Source: an uncultured Prevotella sp. (GTDB lineage: Bacteria; Bacteroidota; Bacteroidia; Bacteroidales; Bacteroidaceae). From it: a stretch of 55,214 nucleotides of DNA. The position numbers and the translations under genes are program-made. Shown here one piece after another: positions 32,130 to 40,922 of this stretch. The stretch spans positions 1-55,214 of the forward strand of contig NZ_CAMJOS010000024.1 of assembly GCF_946407605.1 (NCBI RefSeq), in the 5' to 3' direction. Positions within the stretch are counted from its first letter, which is position 1; the number at the start of each line of letters is the position of its first letter. Below the pieces are notes generated by a model. The model had not been told where the DNA came from. It did not search any database and was given only the letters and a program-made list of their open reading frames with translations.

Positions 32130-34340
32130 TTATATTCTTTCTACTTGCTTGACGCCCTTCACCGTGCGTAGTTTCTTGATGAGGGCTTCCAGTCGGGTGT
32201 TGTCGTTGATCATGATGGTGAGCGTGCCACGGAACAGTCCGTCGTTCGAGTCGATGTTGATGTTGCGCAGCACCAGTCGCTCGTCTTTCGAGATAATCGA
32301 GGTGAGGTTGTTCACGATGCCCAGGTCGTCGTTGCCGATGATGCGCAGCGTGATGGCATACTGGCTGGAGCCCTTGCCGCTCCACATGGCGCGAACGATG
32401 CGATAGCCAAAGCGACGGCGCATCTCTGGGGCGTTGGGACAGTCGCAGCGGTGAATCTTGATGCCGCCGTTGATGGTGACGAATCCAAACACCTTGTCGC
32501 CATAGATGGGGTTGCAGCACTTAGCCAGCTGGTAGTCCACACCTTTCAGGTCCTGACCAATGACTAGCACGTCATCGTTCTGCAGCACCTTCTGACCCTT
32601 GAAGTCCTCGAGCACAAACTCGTCGGCCGAGCGTGCAATATTGTCGCCTGTGACGGTCTTCTCGCTCTGCTGCAGCTCCAGGTATTTATCGAACACGTCC
32701 TGCACATCGAGTGTCTCGTGGGCAATGTCGCGATAGAAGTCGCTGGCCTCTTTATAGCCTAGCTTCTTCATAGTGCGCATCATCAGACTCTCGTCCTGCT
32801 CAATCTTACGGTTCTTGAACTTACGCTCCAGCATCTCCTTCACCATCAGAGCCTCTTTCTGCTGAGTCTCCTTCAACGCCAGACGAATCTTGGCTTTGGC
32901 TCTGGCGGTCTTGACAATGTTGAGCCACTCCTGCTTGGGATACTGCGTCGACGAGGTCAGAATCTCCACCTGGTCGCCTGAGTGCAGCTCCTGACGGAAG
33001 GTCACCACCTTATTATTAATACGTGCTCCTGTGCAGGCCGAGCCCACCTTAGAGTGAATGTGGTAGGCCATATCGAGCACGGTGGCGCCCTTGGGGAACT
33101 TCAGCAGGTCGCCCTTGGGGGTGAAGACGTAAATCTCGTCGTCGTAGAGGTCCATGCGGAACTGATCCATCGCCTCCATGCCGCTGGCGCTCTCCAGCAT
33201 CTGACGGATGCCGTTGAGCCAGTCGTCCATGCCGCTCTCGGCCTTCACGCCCTTATAGCGCCAGTGGGCTGCCACACCACGTTCGGCCACCTCGTCCATA
33301 CGTTCCGTACGAATCTGTACCTCCACCCATTTCTTCTCTGGTCCCAGCACGGTGATGTGCAGACTCTCGTAGCCGTTTGACTTGGGCACCGAGAGCCAGT
33401 CGCGCATGCGTTTGGGGTTCGAGGTGTACATATCGGTAATGATGGCGAAGGTCTGCCAGCATTGCTGCTTCTCCTTCTCCAAAGGACAGTCGATGATGAT
33501 GCGGATGGCAAAAAGGTCGTAGACGCCCTCGAAGGCGCATTTCTGCTTCTTCATCTTCTGCCAGATGGAGTGTATGCTCTTGGTGCGGCCTTTCATGTGA
33601 AACTTTAAGCCCGCATCCTTAAGTTTCTGTTCTATAGGACCAATGAATTGCTCAATGTATTTGTCGCGTGCCTGCTTGGTGGCGTTCAGCTTGTCCTTGA
33701 TATGATAGTAGGCGTCGTGCTCCAGATACTTCAGCGACAGGTCCTCCAGCTCGCTCTTCAGCTTATAGAGGCCTAACTTATGGGCCAGGGGTGCATAGAG
33801 GTAGGCGGCCTCTTCTGATACCCGTCGCTTAGCCTCCTCATTATCCGTGTCGCGAATCTGTCGCATCAGGTTCACACGACTGGCAATCATGATGAGGATG
33901 ACGCGCATGTCCTCGGCAAACGACAGCAGCAGGTTGCGGAAGTTCTCGCTCTCCACCACGGGGTTCTTCTGGTAGAGCTCCTGAATGCGCTGCAGACCGT
34001 GGAGTATGCGACCCACGGCAATGCCATAGGTAGCTGCCACATCGCCGACAGTCAGGAATCCCGACTCTACACAGGGGTTCAGCAGTATGGCCAGCACAGC
34101 ATCGCGGCGCAGTCCTATCTCGTCGATCACAAGCAGGGCCGTCTGCAGACTCATCACAATGGGGTTCAGTCCGAAGATGTCGCGCCTCACCTGGTTCTGC
34201 TCCAACGCATGCAGCAGATGACTGCGCAGATGCATCTCGTCATCGCATTCCAGCGAGGGTGCTATCTTCGTCTTCAGTTCTGTATAGAGGGCTAATGTCA
34301 GGTCCCTCTCTTCTATGGTGAATTCTAAGTGTTCGGTCAT
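32130..34340 (-). CDS. relA: RelA/SpoT family (p)ppGpp synthetase with degenerate hydrolase domain
   Basis: 736 residues. The N-terminal HD hydrolase region is kept in fold but has lost its catalytic residues: where SpoT has HDxxED this protein has LNPCVESG, and the DRxxN motif is ASRVN. The synthetase domain is intact (GRTKSIHSIWQKM, VYDLFAIRI, SNGYESLHI, VEVQIRTERMDEVAERG). TGS (DEIYVFTPKGDLLKFPKG) and zinc-finger/ACT regions follow (KCCNPIYGDKVFGFV, then the C-terminal ACT). It should make but not degrade the alarmone, so a second, hydrolytic Rel is expected elsewhere. First gene of the relA-kdgK-DUF4301 unit; its promoter lies near 34362. Confidence 0.9.
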   Translation of the reverse strand: MTEHLEFTIEERDLTLALYTELKTKIAPSLECDDEMHLRSHLLHALEQNQVRRDIFGLNPIVMSLQTALLVIDEIGLRRDAVLAILLNPCVESGFLTVGDVAATYGIAVGRILHGLQRIQELYQKNPVVESENFRNLLLSFAEDMRVILIMIASRVNLMRQIRDTDNEEAKRRVSEEAAYLYAPLAHKLGLYKLKSELEDLSLKYLEHDAYYHIKDKLNATKQARDKYIEQFIGPIEQKLKDAGLKFHMKGRTKSIHSIWQKMKKQKCAFEGVYDLFAIRIIIDCPLEKEKQQCWQTFAIITDMYTSNPKRMRDWLSVPKSNGYESLHITVLGPEKKWVEVQIRTERMDEVAERGVAAHWRYKGVKAESGMDDWLNGIRQMLESASGMEAMDQFRMDLYDDEIYVFTPKGDLLKFPKGATVLDMAYHIHSKVGSACTGARINNKVVTFRQELHSGDQVEILTSSTQYPKQEWLNIVKTARAKAKIRLALKETQQKEALMVKEMLERKFKNRKIEQDESLMMRTMKKLGYKEASDFYRDIAHETLDVQDVFDKYLELQQSEKTVTGDNIARSADEFVLEDFKGQKVLQNDDVLVIGQDLKGVDYQLAKCCNPIYGDKVFGFVTINGGIKIHRCDCPNAPEMRRRFGYRIVRAMWSGKGSSQYAITLRIIGNDDLGIVNNLTSIISKDERLVLRNINIDSNDGLFRGTLTIMINDNTRLEALIKKLRTVKGVKQVERI

Positions 34341-34361
34341 GTTATTTGTGAACTTGCCGAC

Positions 34362-34369
34362 AAAAATAC
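34362..34369 (-). promoter_or_regulatory. -7 element for relA
   Basis: TATTTTTG on the minus strand, about 22 bp upstream of the relA ATG at 34340. Divergent from the GH2 promoter at 34433-34440. Confidence 0.5.
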
Positions 34370-34432
34370 AACTTTTTTACGTAAAAGCCATCATAAAAGC
34401 GGAAAAAATACAGAAATATCCCGATTTTTTAT

Positions 34433-34440
34433 TACCTTTG
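34433..34440 (+). promoter_or_regulatory. -7 element for the GH2 gene
   Basis: TACCTTTG followed by CATCG, 28 bp before the ATG at 34468. It rules out the longer open frame that starts before the promoter. Confidence 0.6.
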
Positions 34441-34467
34441 CATCGCAAACAAACATCTACTAAGAAA

Positions 34468-36870
34468 ATGAGGAAAACCAACACTCTCCTTATCATCATT
34501 GTCGTGAATGTGCTATTTGCTGTCACGGCGATGGCTCAGCGTACCGTTCAGGACCTTAACCTCGGGTGGCGCTTTCATGCTGGCTCTATTGATAATGCCG
34601 CCAGTCCTTCACTCGACGACAGCAGTTGGCGCATTGTCAACCTGCCTCACGATTTTCAGATAGAACAGCCTTGGGTGGCACCTGCCGCCGACGAGAAGGC
34701 CAACAATAACGACCCTGCCGCCAATATCAAGAGCAGGCTCAGCAGTCGTGGCTTCAAAGAGATGGGCATAGGCTGGTACCGTCTGCACCTTAATCTCGCA
34801 GACTCCCTGAAGGGGCGCCGTCTGCTCATCGATTTCGGAGGTATCATGTATTTGGGCGACGTCTATCTGAACGGACAGAGGGTAGGGGGCACCAACTATG
34901 GCTACGTAGGTTTTCAGGTCGATGTGACCGACAACATCCGCTGGGGTGAGGATAATGTGCTGGCTGTGATGGCCGACACGCGTGCGCCTGAGACTTCGCG
35001 CTGGTACACTGGTGGCGGACTCTTCCGCATGGTTCGCCTCATCAGCACCAACCGCGACGTGTTCTTTGAGCGTCATCCGCTGAAGATTACCACTCGCGAC
35101 AACCATTTCGTCACCATTGCTGCCGAGGTCAACACCCGTGGGCGCGACAAGACCATGCCTGTACAGATACGCATCACCGACCCCCAAGGCCAGCAGGTCT
35201 ATGAGGGACGTGCCGAAGTGAAGCGCAGCAACCCCTCACGCATCATCGAGCAACAGCTGGCAGAGGTTGAGATTCCCAATGCCCAGTTGTGGGATACTGA
35301 CCATCCTAACCTCTATACCGTCCACCTCACCCTCTATAATGAGAAAGGTGTGGCTGTGGACCATTGTTCTGAACGCTTCGGCATTCGTACTGTTGAGATT
35401 ACTCCCCAGCAGGGCTTGTTGCTCAATGGTCACAAGGTGCTGCTCAAGGGCTATGCCAACCACCACTCGCTGGGAGCCCTTGGCGCCGCAGCCTATCCGC
35501 GTGCCATCGAGAAGCGCATCAAGCTGATGAAACAATATGGTATCAACCATATACGCACCAGTCACAACCCCTACAGCCGCGAGTTCATCGAGCTGTGCGA
35601 TGAGAACGGCATCCTCGTGGTTGACGAGCTCTACGACAAATGGACGCGTCAGAATACTGGCGGACGTGTAGGCTTTGAGGCTTTGTGGCAGACTGATGTG
35701 CCTGAGTGGGTGAAGCGCGACCGTAACTCGCCATCCGTTATCCTCTGGAGTCTGGGCAATGAGTTGCAGCAGGATGCCAATCAGCCCTACAACGACTTTG
35801 GCGTCACCATGTTCCGACTCATGAAGACCCTTTTGCAGCGTTACGACTCCACCCGTCTGGTTACCGTGGCCATGCATCCGCGCTATCGCAACTGGCAGAC
35901 CGACTCGCTGCCCTGCGACCTTGCTATGGTAACTGATGTGCAGGCCTATAACTACCGTTATATGTACTTCCCTGGAGACGGCAAGCGCTTCCCTTGGATG
36001 ACGTTCTATCAGAGCGAGGCCGCTGTGGCTACTATGGGTCCCAACTTCTTCGAGATGGACCTCGACAAAGTGATGGGACTGGCCTATTGGGGTGCCATCG
36101 ACTATCTGGGCGAGAGTCAGGGCTGGCCTGCCAAAGGCTGGAACCAGGGCGTCTTCGATATCGCCCTCAACCCCAAGCCCAACGCTTACCTCATGAAGTC
36201 TATCTTTATGCCCAATGAGCCTGTGGTGCATATCGGCATCGTTGAGCGTCTCGGCAATCAGATGTGGAATGGCGTACAGACGGGTACTGACGCTATGACT
36301 GACCATTGGAACAGGGAGGAAGGTCAGCGTGTGGGACTCATCACCTATACCAATGCCGACGAGGTAGAGCTGCTGCTCAACGGCAAGAGTCTCGGCACTA
36401 AGCAGAACCCCATTTCCGATCCGAAGCAGCGCAACCAGATTCGTTGGATCAATATCACCTATGCCCCTGGAACGCTCGAGGCCGTAGCCCGCACCAATGG
36501 TCAGGTGGTGGCTCGTCATAAGATAGAGACCACTGGTCCTGCCGTGAAGTTAGTAGCCCAGAGCGATAATTCTGAATGGCGTTCAGATGGTCTCGACCTG
36601 CAGCATGTCCGCATCGCTGCCGTCGACAAGAAAGGACGTGAGGTGCCTACGGCCCAAGGGCTCGTCACCTTCTCCGTCGAAGGTTCTGCCGATATTGTGG
36701 GTGTCATCAATGGTGACATCACCTCGCCTGAGCTCACCGTAGGAAATACCCGCAGCCTCTACAACGGCTCCTGCAGCGTCATCCTCCGTTCGCAAACCAT
36801 CAGCGGCAAGGTCACACTCAAAGCCTCTGCTCCTGGCCTCAAACCAGTCAGCATAGATTTCTCACTTTAG
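34468..36870 (+). CDS. Glycoside hydrolase family 2 (beta-galactosidase-like), exported
   Basis: 800 residues from 34468, with a cleavable signal peptide (MRKTNTLLIIIVVNVLFAVTAMA). Domain order is that of GH2: sugar-binding jelly roll (DDSSWRIVNLPHDF, GIGWYR), immunoglobulin-like domain, TIM barrel (LKGYANHHSLGALGAA, INHIRTSHNPYS), then C-terminal DUF4982-like and Ig-like domains. The acid/base Glu is in ILWSLGNE, and the likely nucleophile is in FYQSEAA. It would cleave beta-linked sugars in the periplasm. It stands alone rather than in a polysaccharide-utilisation locus with SusCD, so the substrate is uncertain. Confidence 0.88.
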   Translation: MRKTNTLLIIIVVNVLFAVTAMAQRTVQDLNLGWRFHAGSIDNAASPSLDDSSWRIVNLPHDFQIEQPWVAPAADEKANNNDPAANIKSRLSSRGFKEMGIGWYRLHLNLADSLKGRRLLIDFGGIMYLGDVYLNGQRVGGTNYGYVGFQVDVTDNIRWGEDNVLAVMADTRAPETSRWYTGGGLFRMVRLISTNRDVFFERHPLKITTRDNHFVTIAAEVNTRGRDKTMPVQIRITDPQGQQVYEGRAEVKRSNPSRIIEQQLAEVEIPNAQLWDTDHPNLYTVHLTLYNEKGVAVDHCSERFGIRTVEITPQQGLLLNGHKVLLKGYANHHSLGALGAAAYPRAIEKRIKLMKQYGINHIRTSHNPYSREFIELCDENGILVVDELYDKWTRQNTGGRVGFEALWQTDVPEWVKRDRNSPSVILWSLGNELQQDANQPYNDFGVTMFRLMKTLLQRYDSTRLVTVAMHPRYRNWQTDSLPCDLAMVTDVQAYNYRYMYFPGDGKRFPWMTFYQSEAAVATMGPNFFEMDLDKVMGLAYWGAIDYLGESQGWPAKGWNQGVFDIALNPKPNAYLMKSIFMPNEPVVHIGIVERLGNQMWNGVQTGTDAMTDHWNREEGQRVGLITYTNADEVELLLNGKSLGTKQNPISDPKQRNQIRWINITYAPGTLEAVARTNGQVVARHKIETTGPAVKLVAQSDNSEWRSDGLDLQHVRIAAVDKKGREVPTAQGLVTFSVEGSADIVGVINGDITSPELTVGNTRSLYNGSCSVILRSQTISGKVTLKASAPGLKPVSIDFSL

Positions 36871-36924
36871 GGAAACCTTCGTGAAGGTACTTGTATTCGA
36901 AATAAATACAAAATAAATGATTTT

Positions 36925-36960
36925 TTGTTTTGTATTGTTCTCACTTATTCGTACCTTTGC
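36925..36960 (+). promoter_or_regulatory. Promoter of the LolA-like gene
   Basis: TTG at 36931-36933 (or TTTG at 36925) and TACCTTTG at 36953-36960, followed by CACGG; spacing 19 bp from the nearer TTG. Confidence 0.65.
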
Positions 36961-36987
36961 ACGGCAAAACGAAAACGACCAAAAACG

Positions 36988-37611
36988 ATGAAAAGAAGCA
37001 TTCTTCTATACCTTATTATATTTATAGAATGCCTGGGGGCTGCGGCCCAGACGACTGCCGAGAAAAACGAGGCCCGACAGACGTTTGACAAGGTGTATGA
37101 TATGGTGTTCGGTCCGCAGGGCTCAACGCTGCGCTATGACGTGAACATCATTGGCCTGTACAAGACCCACGGCACCATTTGGTATAAGGGTAAGAAACAG
37201 CGCTTCTCGGACGAACGTGTCAATACCTGGAACGACGGCGTGACGGCCTATATGGCGTTCAGAAAAAAGCACACGGTGGAGATTCATCACGCCAACTCGG
37301 ACAAGAAGGACAAATACTCGGGTAAGTTCAAATTCGACCTGGAGGATTTTGACTACAGCATGAAGTCGGAGGATGGTGACATCCTGCTGATACTGAAGCA
37401 GCGTCGCAAGGCCAAGGGCACCATCAAGGAGGTCAGGGCACTCATCGACGCCCAGACGCTAACACCGAAGTACGTAAAAATCAGGGTGGCCCTGTTCTGG
37501 GCGAAGATTAGAATCAGCAACTTCAAGTCGGGCGGCATCTCTGACGATATGTTCGTATTCCCTGCCGACCGCTACAAGGAGGGTTATAAGTGGATTGACA
37601 AACGAGGATAA
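36988..37611 (+). CDS. LolA-like outer-membrane lipoprotein carrier family protein
   Basis: 207 residues from the ATG at 36988, 28 bp after the promoter. A signal peptide ends in GAAAQ. The mature part is a run of beta-strands (YDVNIIGLYKTHGTIWYKGKKQRF, HTVEIHHANS, ISNFKSGGI) as in LolA/LolB half-barrels, which carry hydrophobic cargo through the periplasm. The match is by fold pattern, so it may be a LolA-like protein of another role. The sigma factor gene starts 11 bp later, an odd pairing that suggests co-transcription. Confidence 0.7.
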   Translation: MKRSILLYLIIFIECLGAAAQTTAEKNEARQTFDKVYDMVFGPQGSTLRYDVNIIGLYKTHGTIWYKGKKQRFSDERVNTWNDGVTAYMAFRKKHTVEIHHANSDKKDKYSGKFKFDLEDFDYSMKSEDGDILLILKQRRKAKGTIKEVRALIDAQTLTPKYVKIRVALFWAKIRISNFKSGGISDDMFVFPADRYKEGYKWIDKRG

Positions 37612-37622
37612 TAGGAGGAAAA

Positions 37623-38309
37623 ATGGAAGATAGTCTGTTGAACAAATACCTGGACGAGATAGGACGGGAGCAGCTGCTGACGGAAGAGGAGGAACAGCGG
37701 CTGTCGGCTCGTGTGCTGAAGGGCGACGAGCGGGCTTTGAACAAACTGATTGAGGCCAACCTGAGATTCGTGGTGGTCATAGCCCGTCAGTATTTGGGTA
37801 AGGGGCTCTCGATGGAGGACTTGGTGAGCGAAGGTAATATGGGACTGATGAAGGCTGCCAGGAAATATGATGCCTCGAAGGGTCTGCGCTTCGTGAATTA
37901 TGCCGTAGTGCCCATCCGTCAACAGATAGAGAAAGCCCTGAAGGTGGAGAGTGCCGAGCAGCGTGTGGAGAACAGAAGCGACGGACAGACACGATCGGTG
38001 GATGCCCCGCTGGGTACGAAGACCAATATGAGTCTGCTGTCTGTATTGGTTGACACCAACTCGCCCCTGGCTGACGAAAGGGTGTACCAATCGAATGTGG
38101 AGGCGGCTGTGGAATATGCCCTGCGTTCGCTGGACGAACGTGAGAGTCACGTGGTGAACGCCTACTTCGGCATTGGTCAAGAACATGCCACGATGGCCGA
38201 GATTGCTGAGGAGATGAACCTGAAGCGCGAACGTGTGCGCCAGATTCGTGACAAGGCAATCAGAAAGATGAAGAAAGCCTATAGACGCAGGCTTTCTGAT
38301 TTGCGCTAA
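37623..38309 (+). CDS. Short sigma-70 family RNA polymerase sigma factor lacking region 3
   Basis: 228 residues, against about 285 for the Bacteroidetes primary sigma factor. Region 1.2 (SLLNKYLDEIGREQLLT), regions 2.1-2.4 (LIEANLRFVVVIARQY, GLSMEDLVSEGNMGLMKA, FVNYAVVPIRQQIEKAL) and region 4 with its helix-turn-helix (TMAEIAEEMNLKRERVRQIRDKAIRKMK) are present. The roughly 55 residues of region 3 that normally link them are missing, and the pair of Trp in region 2.3 that melts the promoter is replaced by Val-Val/Pro. It is therefore probably an alternative sigma factor with changed promoter use, not RpoD. It follows the LolA-like gene by 11 bp. Confidence 0.85.
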   Translation: MEDSLLNKYLDEIGREQLLTEEEEQRLSARVLKGDERALNKLIEANLRFVVVIARQYLGKGLSMEDLVSEGNMGLMKAARKYDASKGLRFVNYAVVPIRQQIEKALKVESAEQRVENRSDGQTRSVDAPLGTKTNMSLLSVLVDTNSPLADERVYQSNVEAAVEYALRSLDERESHVVNAYFGIGQEHATMAEIAEEMNLKRERVRQIRDKAIRKMKKAYRRRLSDLR

Positions 38310-38350
38310 GATATTTTGTTAAATGTTTAAATGTGCTTGTGCACAAATAA

Positions 38351-38381
38351 ATGGGCCTCTGATATCACATCAGGGGCCCAT
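38351..38381. terminator. Hairpin between the convergent sigma factor and galE genes
   Basis: ATGGGCCTCTGAT (38351-38363) pairs with ATCAGGGGCCCAT (38369-38381) with one G-T pair and a 5-nt loop. Convergent gene ends make a shared terminator likely. Confidence 0.65.
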
Positions 38382-38445
38382 CACAACACAAACACAAAAT
38401 CAGTCTATCTAGAGACTGTATATCGTCAATTTCTGAATTGTCAAA

Positions 38446-39486
38446 TTACTGAATGCCGTCTGCACGCAGCTTCTCCTGCCACTTCCAGGCGCTCTTCAAT
38501 ACTTCCTCGGTGGGAGTGTCGGCCTTCCAGCCCAGTACCTTGTTGGCCTTGTCGACATTACCCCAAACCTGCTCGATATCGCCTTCGCGACGAGGAGCAT
38601 ACTCCCAGTTGACCTTCACGCCAGTAGCCTTCTCGAAGCCCTCAACAACCTCGAGGGTAGAGAGACCGCGACCTGTGCCGATGTTGAACACCTCGACAGC
38701 GTCAGTATCGGGCTGGTCGAGCACACGCTCCATAGCCTTCACGTGAGCCTTAGCCAGGTCAACAACATAGATATAGTCGCGAATACAGGTGTGGTCGGGC
38801 GTGTTATAGTCGTTGCCGAAAATCTTCAGTTGCTTGCGGATACCCATAGCCGTCTGGGTGACAAACGGGATGAGGTTCATGGGAACGCCATTAGGCAGCT
38901 CGCCGATAAGAGCTGTGGGGTGTGCGCCGATGGGGTTGAAGTAGCGCAGGATGATGCTCTTGATGGGAGCGCCGCTGTGGATATAGTCCTGAATAATCTC
39001 CTCGTTAATCTGCTTGGTGTTGCCGTAGGGACTCATAGCCTTCTGGATGGGAGCGTTCTCCGTAACAGGCAGGTTCTCCTGTGAGGGCTGACCATAGACG
39101 GTACAGCTTGAAGAGAAGATAATACCCTTGACATCGTACTTAGGCATCAGCTCCAGCAGGTTGATAAGCGATGTGAGGTTGTTGCGATAGTAGAGTAGGG
39201 GTTTTTCTACGCTCTCGCCCACAGCCTTTGAGGCAGCGAAGTGGATGATACCCTCAATCTTGGGATATTTCTTGAAGACGCCTTCCAGAGCCTCCATATC
39301 GCAACAGTCCACCTTCTCGAAGGCGGGACGGATGCCAGTAATCTTCTCGATGCCGTCGACTACATTAGCGTTTGAGTTCGACAGATTGTCGATAATCACT
39401 ACTTCGTAGCCTGCTTCCTGCAGTTCTACGGTGGTGTGGCTGCCAATGAATCCGGTGCCACCAGTAACGAGGATAGTCTGTTTCAT
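38446..39486 (-). CDS. galE: UDP-glucose 4-epimerase
   Basis: 346 residues. Extended short-chain dehydrogenase features: NAD-binding TGGTGFIGSH at residues 8-17, the catalytic SSSCTVYG serine region and YGNTK (Tyr-x-x-x-Lys), and the C-terminal NIGTGRGLSTLEV and RREGDIEQVW typical of GalE. It interconverts UDP-glucose and UDP-galactose for galactose use and surface glycans. Monocistronic: a -7 box lies at 39526-39533 and the hairpin at 38351-38381 ends it. Confidence 0.93.
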   Translation of the reverse strand: MKQTILVTGGTGFIGSHTTVELQEAGYEVVIIDNLSNSNANVVDGIEKITGIRPAFEKVDCCDMEALEGVFKKYPKIEGIIHFAASKAVGESVEKPLLYYRNNLTSLINLLELMPKYDVKGIIFSSSCTVYGQPSQENLPVTENAPIQKAMSPYGNTKQINEEIIQDYIHSGAPIKSIILRYFNPIGAHPTALIGELPNGVPMNLIPFVTQTAMGIRKQLKIFGNDYNTPDHTCIRDYIYVVDLAKAHVKAMERVLDQPDTDAVEVFNIGTGRGLSTLEVVEGFEKATGVKVNWEYAPRREGDIEQVWGNVDKANKVLGWKADTPTEEVLKSAWKWQEKLRADGIQ

Positions 39487-39525
39487 TTTTCCTTATAGTT
39501 TAGAAGTTTTGTTCTTATTTGTGTG

Positions 39526-39555
39526 CAAAGATAATAAATAAATTCAAAACAACAA
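39526..39555 (-). promoter_or_regulatory. galE promoter
   Basis: On the minus strand TTG (39555-39553) then TATCTTTG (39533-39526) followed by CACAC; 19 bp between. Leader about 33 nt. Confidence 0.6.
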
Positions 39556-39598
39556 CGATTATCGGCTACTTTTTTCCCTTTTACCCTAAAACCGCCGA

Positions 39599-40201
39599 TT
39601 ATTCGATGCCTAACAGGCCGCGCAGACCACTATCTACACCCGAGAAACCCATAAAGGCGAGACTGAGCAGACCAGCAGTGACCAGCACGATGGCCATTCC
39701 ACGCATGCCCTTGGGGATATCAGTCAGCTCCAGCTGCTCGCGAATGGCGGCAAAGACCGTCAGCGCCAAGCCGAAGCCGATGGCGGTAGAGAGGGCATAG
39801 ACCAACGACTGACCCAGGTTCATCTCTTTCTGTATGACCAGGATGGCTACACCCAACACGGCACAGTTGGTGGTGATAAGGGGCAGGAAGATGCCCAGCG
39901 CCTGATAGAGGGCAGGGGAGAGCTTCTTCAGCACAATCTCTACCATCTGCACCAGCGATGCGATGACCAGGATATAAACGATGGTCTGCATATACTCCAG
40001 ATTAGCAGGTACCAGGGCGTATGTCTGCACCAGCCATGTAACCAGCGTGGCTAGCACCATGACGAAAGCCACAGCTGCCGACATACCCAGCGAGGTACCA
40101 ATCTTCCTGGAAACGCCCAGGAACGGACAGATGCCCAGAAACTGCGCCAGCACAATGTTGTTGACGAAGATGGCGCTAATGAAAATCAAGATATATTCCA
40201 T
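39599..40201 (-). CDS. rnfA: Rnf complex subunit A (electron transport, membrane)
   Basis: 200 residues, six membrane helices, with the conserved NNIVLAQFLGICPFLGVS and TTNCAVLG motifs. RnfA and RnfE are homologous membrane subunits facing opposite ways that hold a shared iron-sulfur site. Last gene of the rnfBCDGEA operon; an 86-bp gap to rnfE is filled by a CGTTATTTCG-type microrepeat. The complex couples ferredoxin:NAD oxidoreduction to sodium or proton transport. Confidence 0.95.
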   Translation of the reverse strand: MEYILIFISAIFVNNIVLAQFLGICPFLGVSRKIGTSLGMSAAVAFVMVLATLVTWLVQTYALVPANLEYMQTIVYILVIASLVQMVEIVLKKLSPALYQALGIFLPLITTNCAVLGVAILVIQKEMNLGQSLVYALSTAIGFGLALTVFAAIREQLELTDIPKGMRGMAIVLVTAGLLSLAFMGFSGVDSGLRGLLGIE

Positions 40202-40287
40202 TGTTTCTTTTCGTTATCTTGTTATTCCGTTATCTCGTAATTTCGTAATTTCGTTATCTCGTAATTCCGTTATTCCGATAATCCGAA
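40202..40287 (-). repeat. CGTAATTTCGTTAT microrepeat between rnfE and rnfA
   Basis: Degenerate 7-10 bp units such as CGTTATCT, CGTAATTT and CGTTATTC fill the whole gap. A very similar stretch lies at 49204-49258. Confidence 0.65.
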
Positions 40288-40869
40288 TTATTTCTTCAAC
40301 CTGTTAACGATGGCGATGAGGTAGCCCAGGGTGATGAAGGCTCCTGGTGCCAGCACAAAGAACAGGATGTTATAGTTCTCAGGGATGAAGGCCCAGCCGA
40401 AGATGGCACCTGAGCCCAGCACCTCGCGTACCATACCTAAAAGGGTGAGGGCCAGCGTAAAGCCCAGTCCGATGCCGAGACCGTCGAAGAGCGATGCCAG
40501 CGGCGTGTTCTTGGCGGCAAAAGCCTCAGCGCGTCCCAGGATGATGCAGTTGACCACAATAAGCGGTATGAAGAGTCCCAGCGCCTTGTCCACATCAGGC
40601 AGATAAGCTTTGATGACCATCTGCAGCAGGGTGACGAAAGCTGCGATAACCACAATGAACACAGGGATGCGAACCTTGTCGGGCGTTAGGTTCTTGATGC
40701 ACGAGATGACCACATTGGTACAAATGAGTACTGCCATCGTGGCCAGACCCATCGCCATACCGTTGGAGGCCGACGTGGTGGTGGCCAGCGTGGGACACAT
40801 GCCCAGCATCAGGACAAATGTGGGGTTGTCCTTGATGATGCCGTTTTTGATAATATTCAGATAGTTCAT
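40288..40869 (-). CDS. rnfE: Rnf complex subunit E
   Basis: 193 residues with six membrane helices. Signature segments: NPTFVLMLGMCPTLATT near the N-terminus and PLIVVNCIILGRAEAFA, which carry the Cys of the intramembrane iron-sulfur site. Order within the operon is G-E-A. A 53-bp gap to rnfG holds an AACTTCTAACTTCT/ACATCTTACATC repeat. Confidence 0.95.
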   Translation of the reverse strand: MNYLNIIKNGIIKDNPTFVLMLGMCPTLATTTSASNGMAMGLATMAVLICTNVVISCIKNLTPDKVRIPVFIVVIAAFVTLLQMVIKAYLPDVDKALGLFIPLIVVNCIILGRAEAFAAKNTPLASLFDGLGIGLGFTLALTLLGMVREVLGSGAIFGWAFIPENYNILFFVLAPGAFITLGYLIAIVNRLKK

Positions 40870-40922
40870 AACTTCTAACTTCTAACTTCTTACATCTTAC
40901 ATCATACATCTTCATTTCCATC
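40870..40922 (-). repeat. CTAACTTCTAACTTCT microrepeat between rnfG and rnfE
   Basis: Degenerate TAACTTC and TACATCT units; a different unit type from the repeat between rnfE and rnfA. Confidence 0.55.

Noticed and set aside
35236..36519. Long minus-strand open frame opposite the GH2 gene
   Set aside because: The GH2 protein is complete on the plus strand with catalytic motifs; the antisense frame has no start signals or family features.
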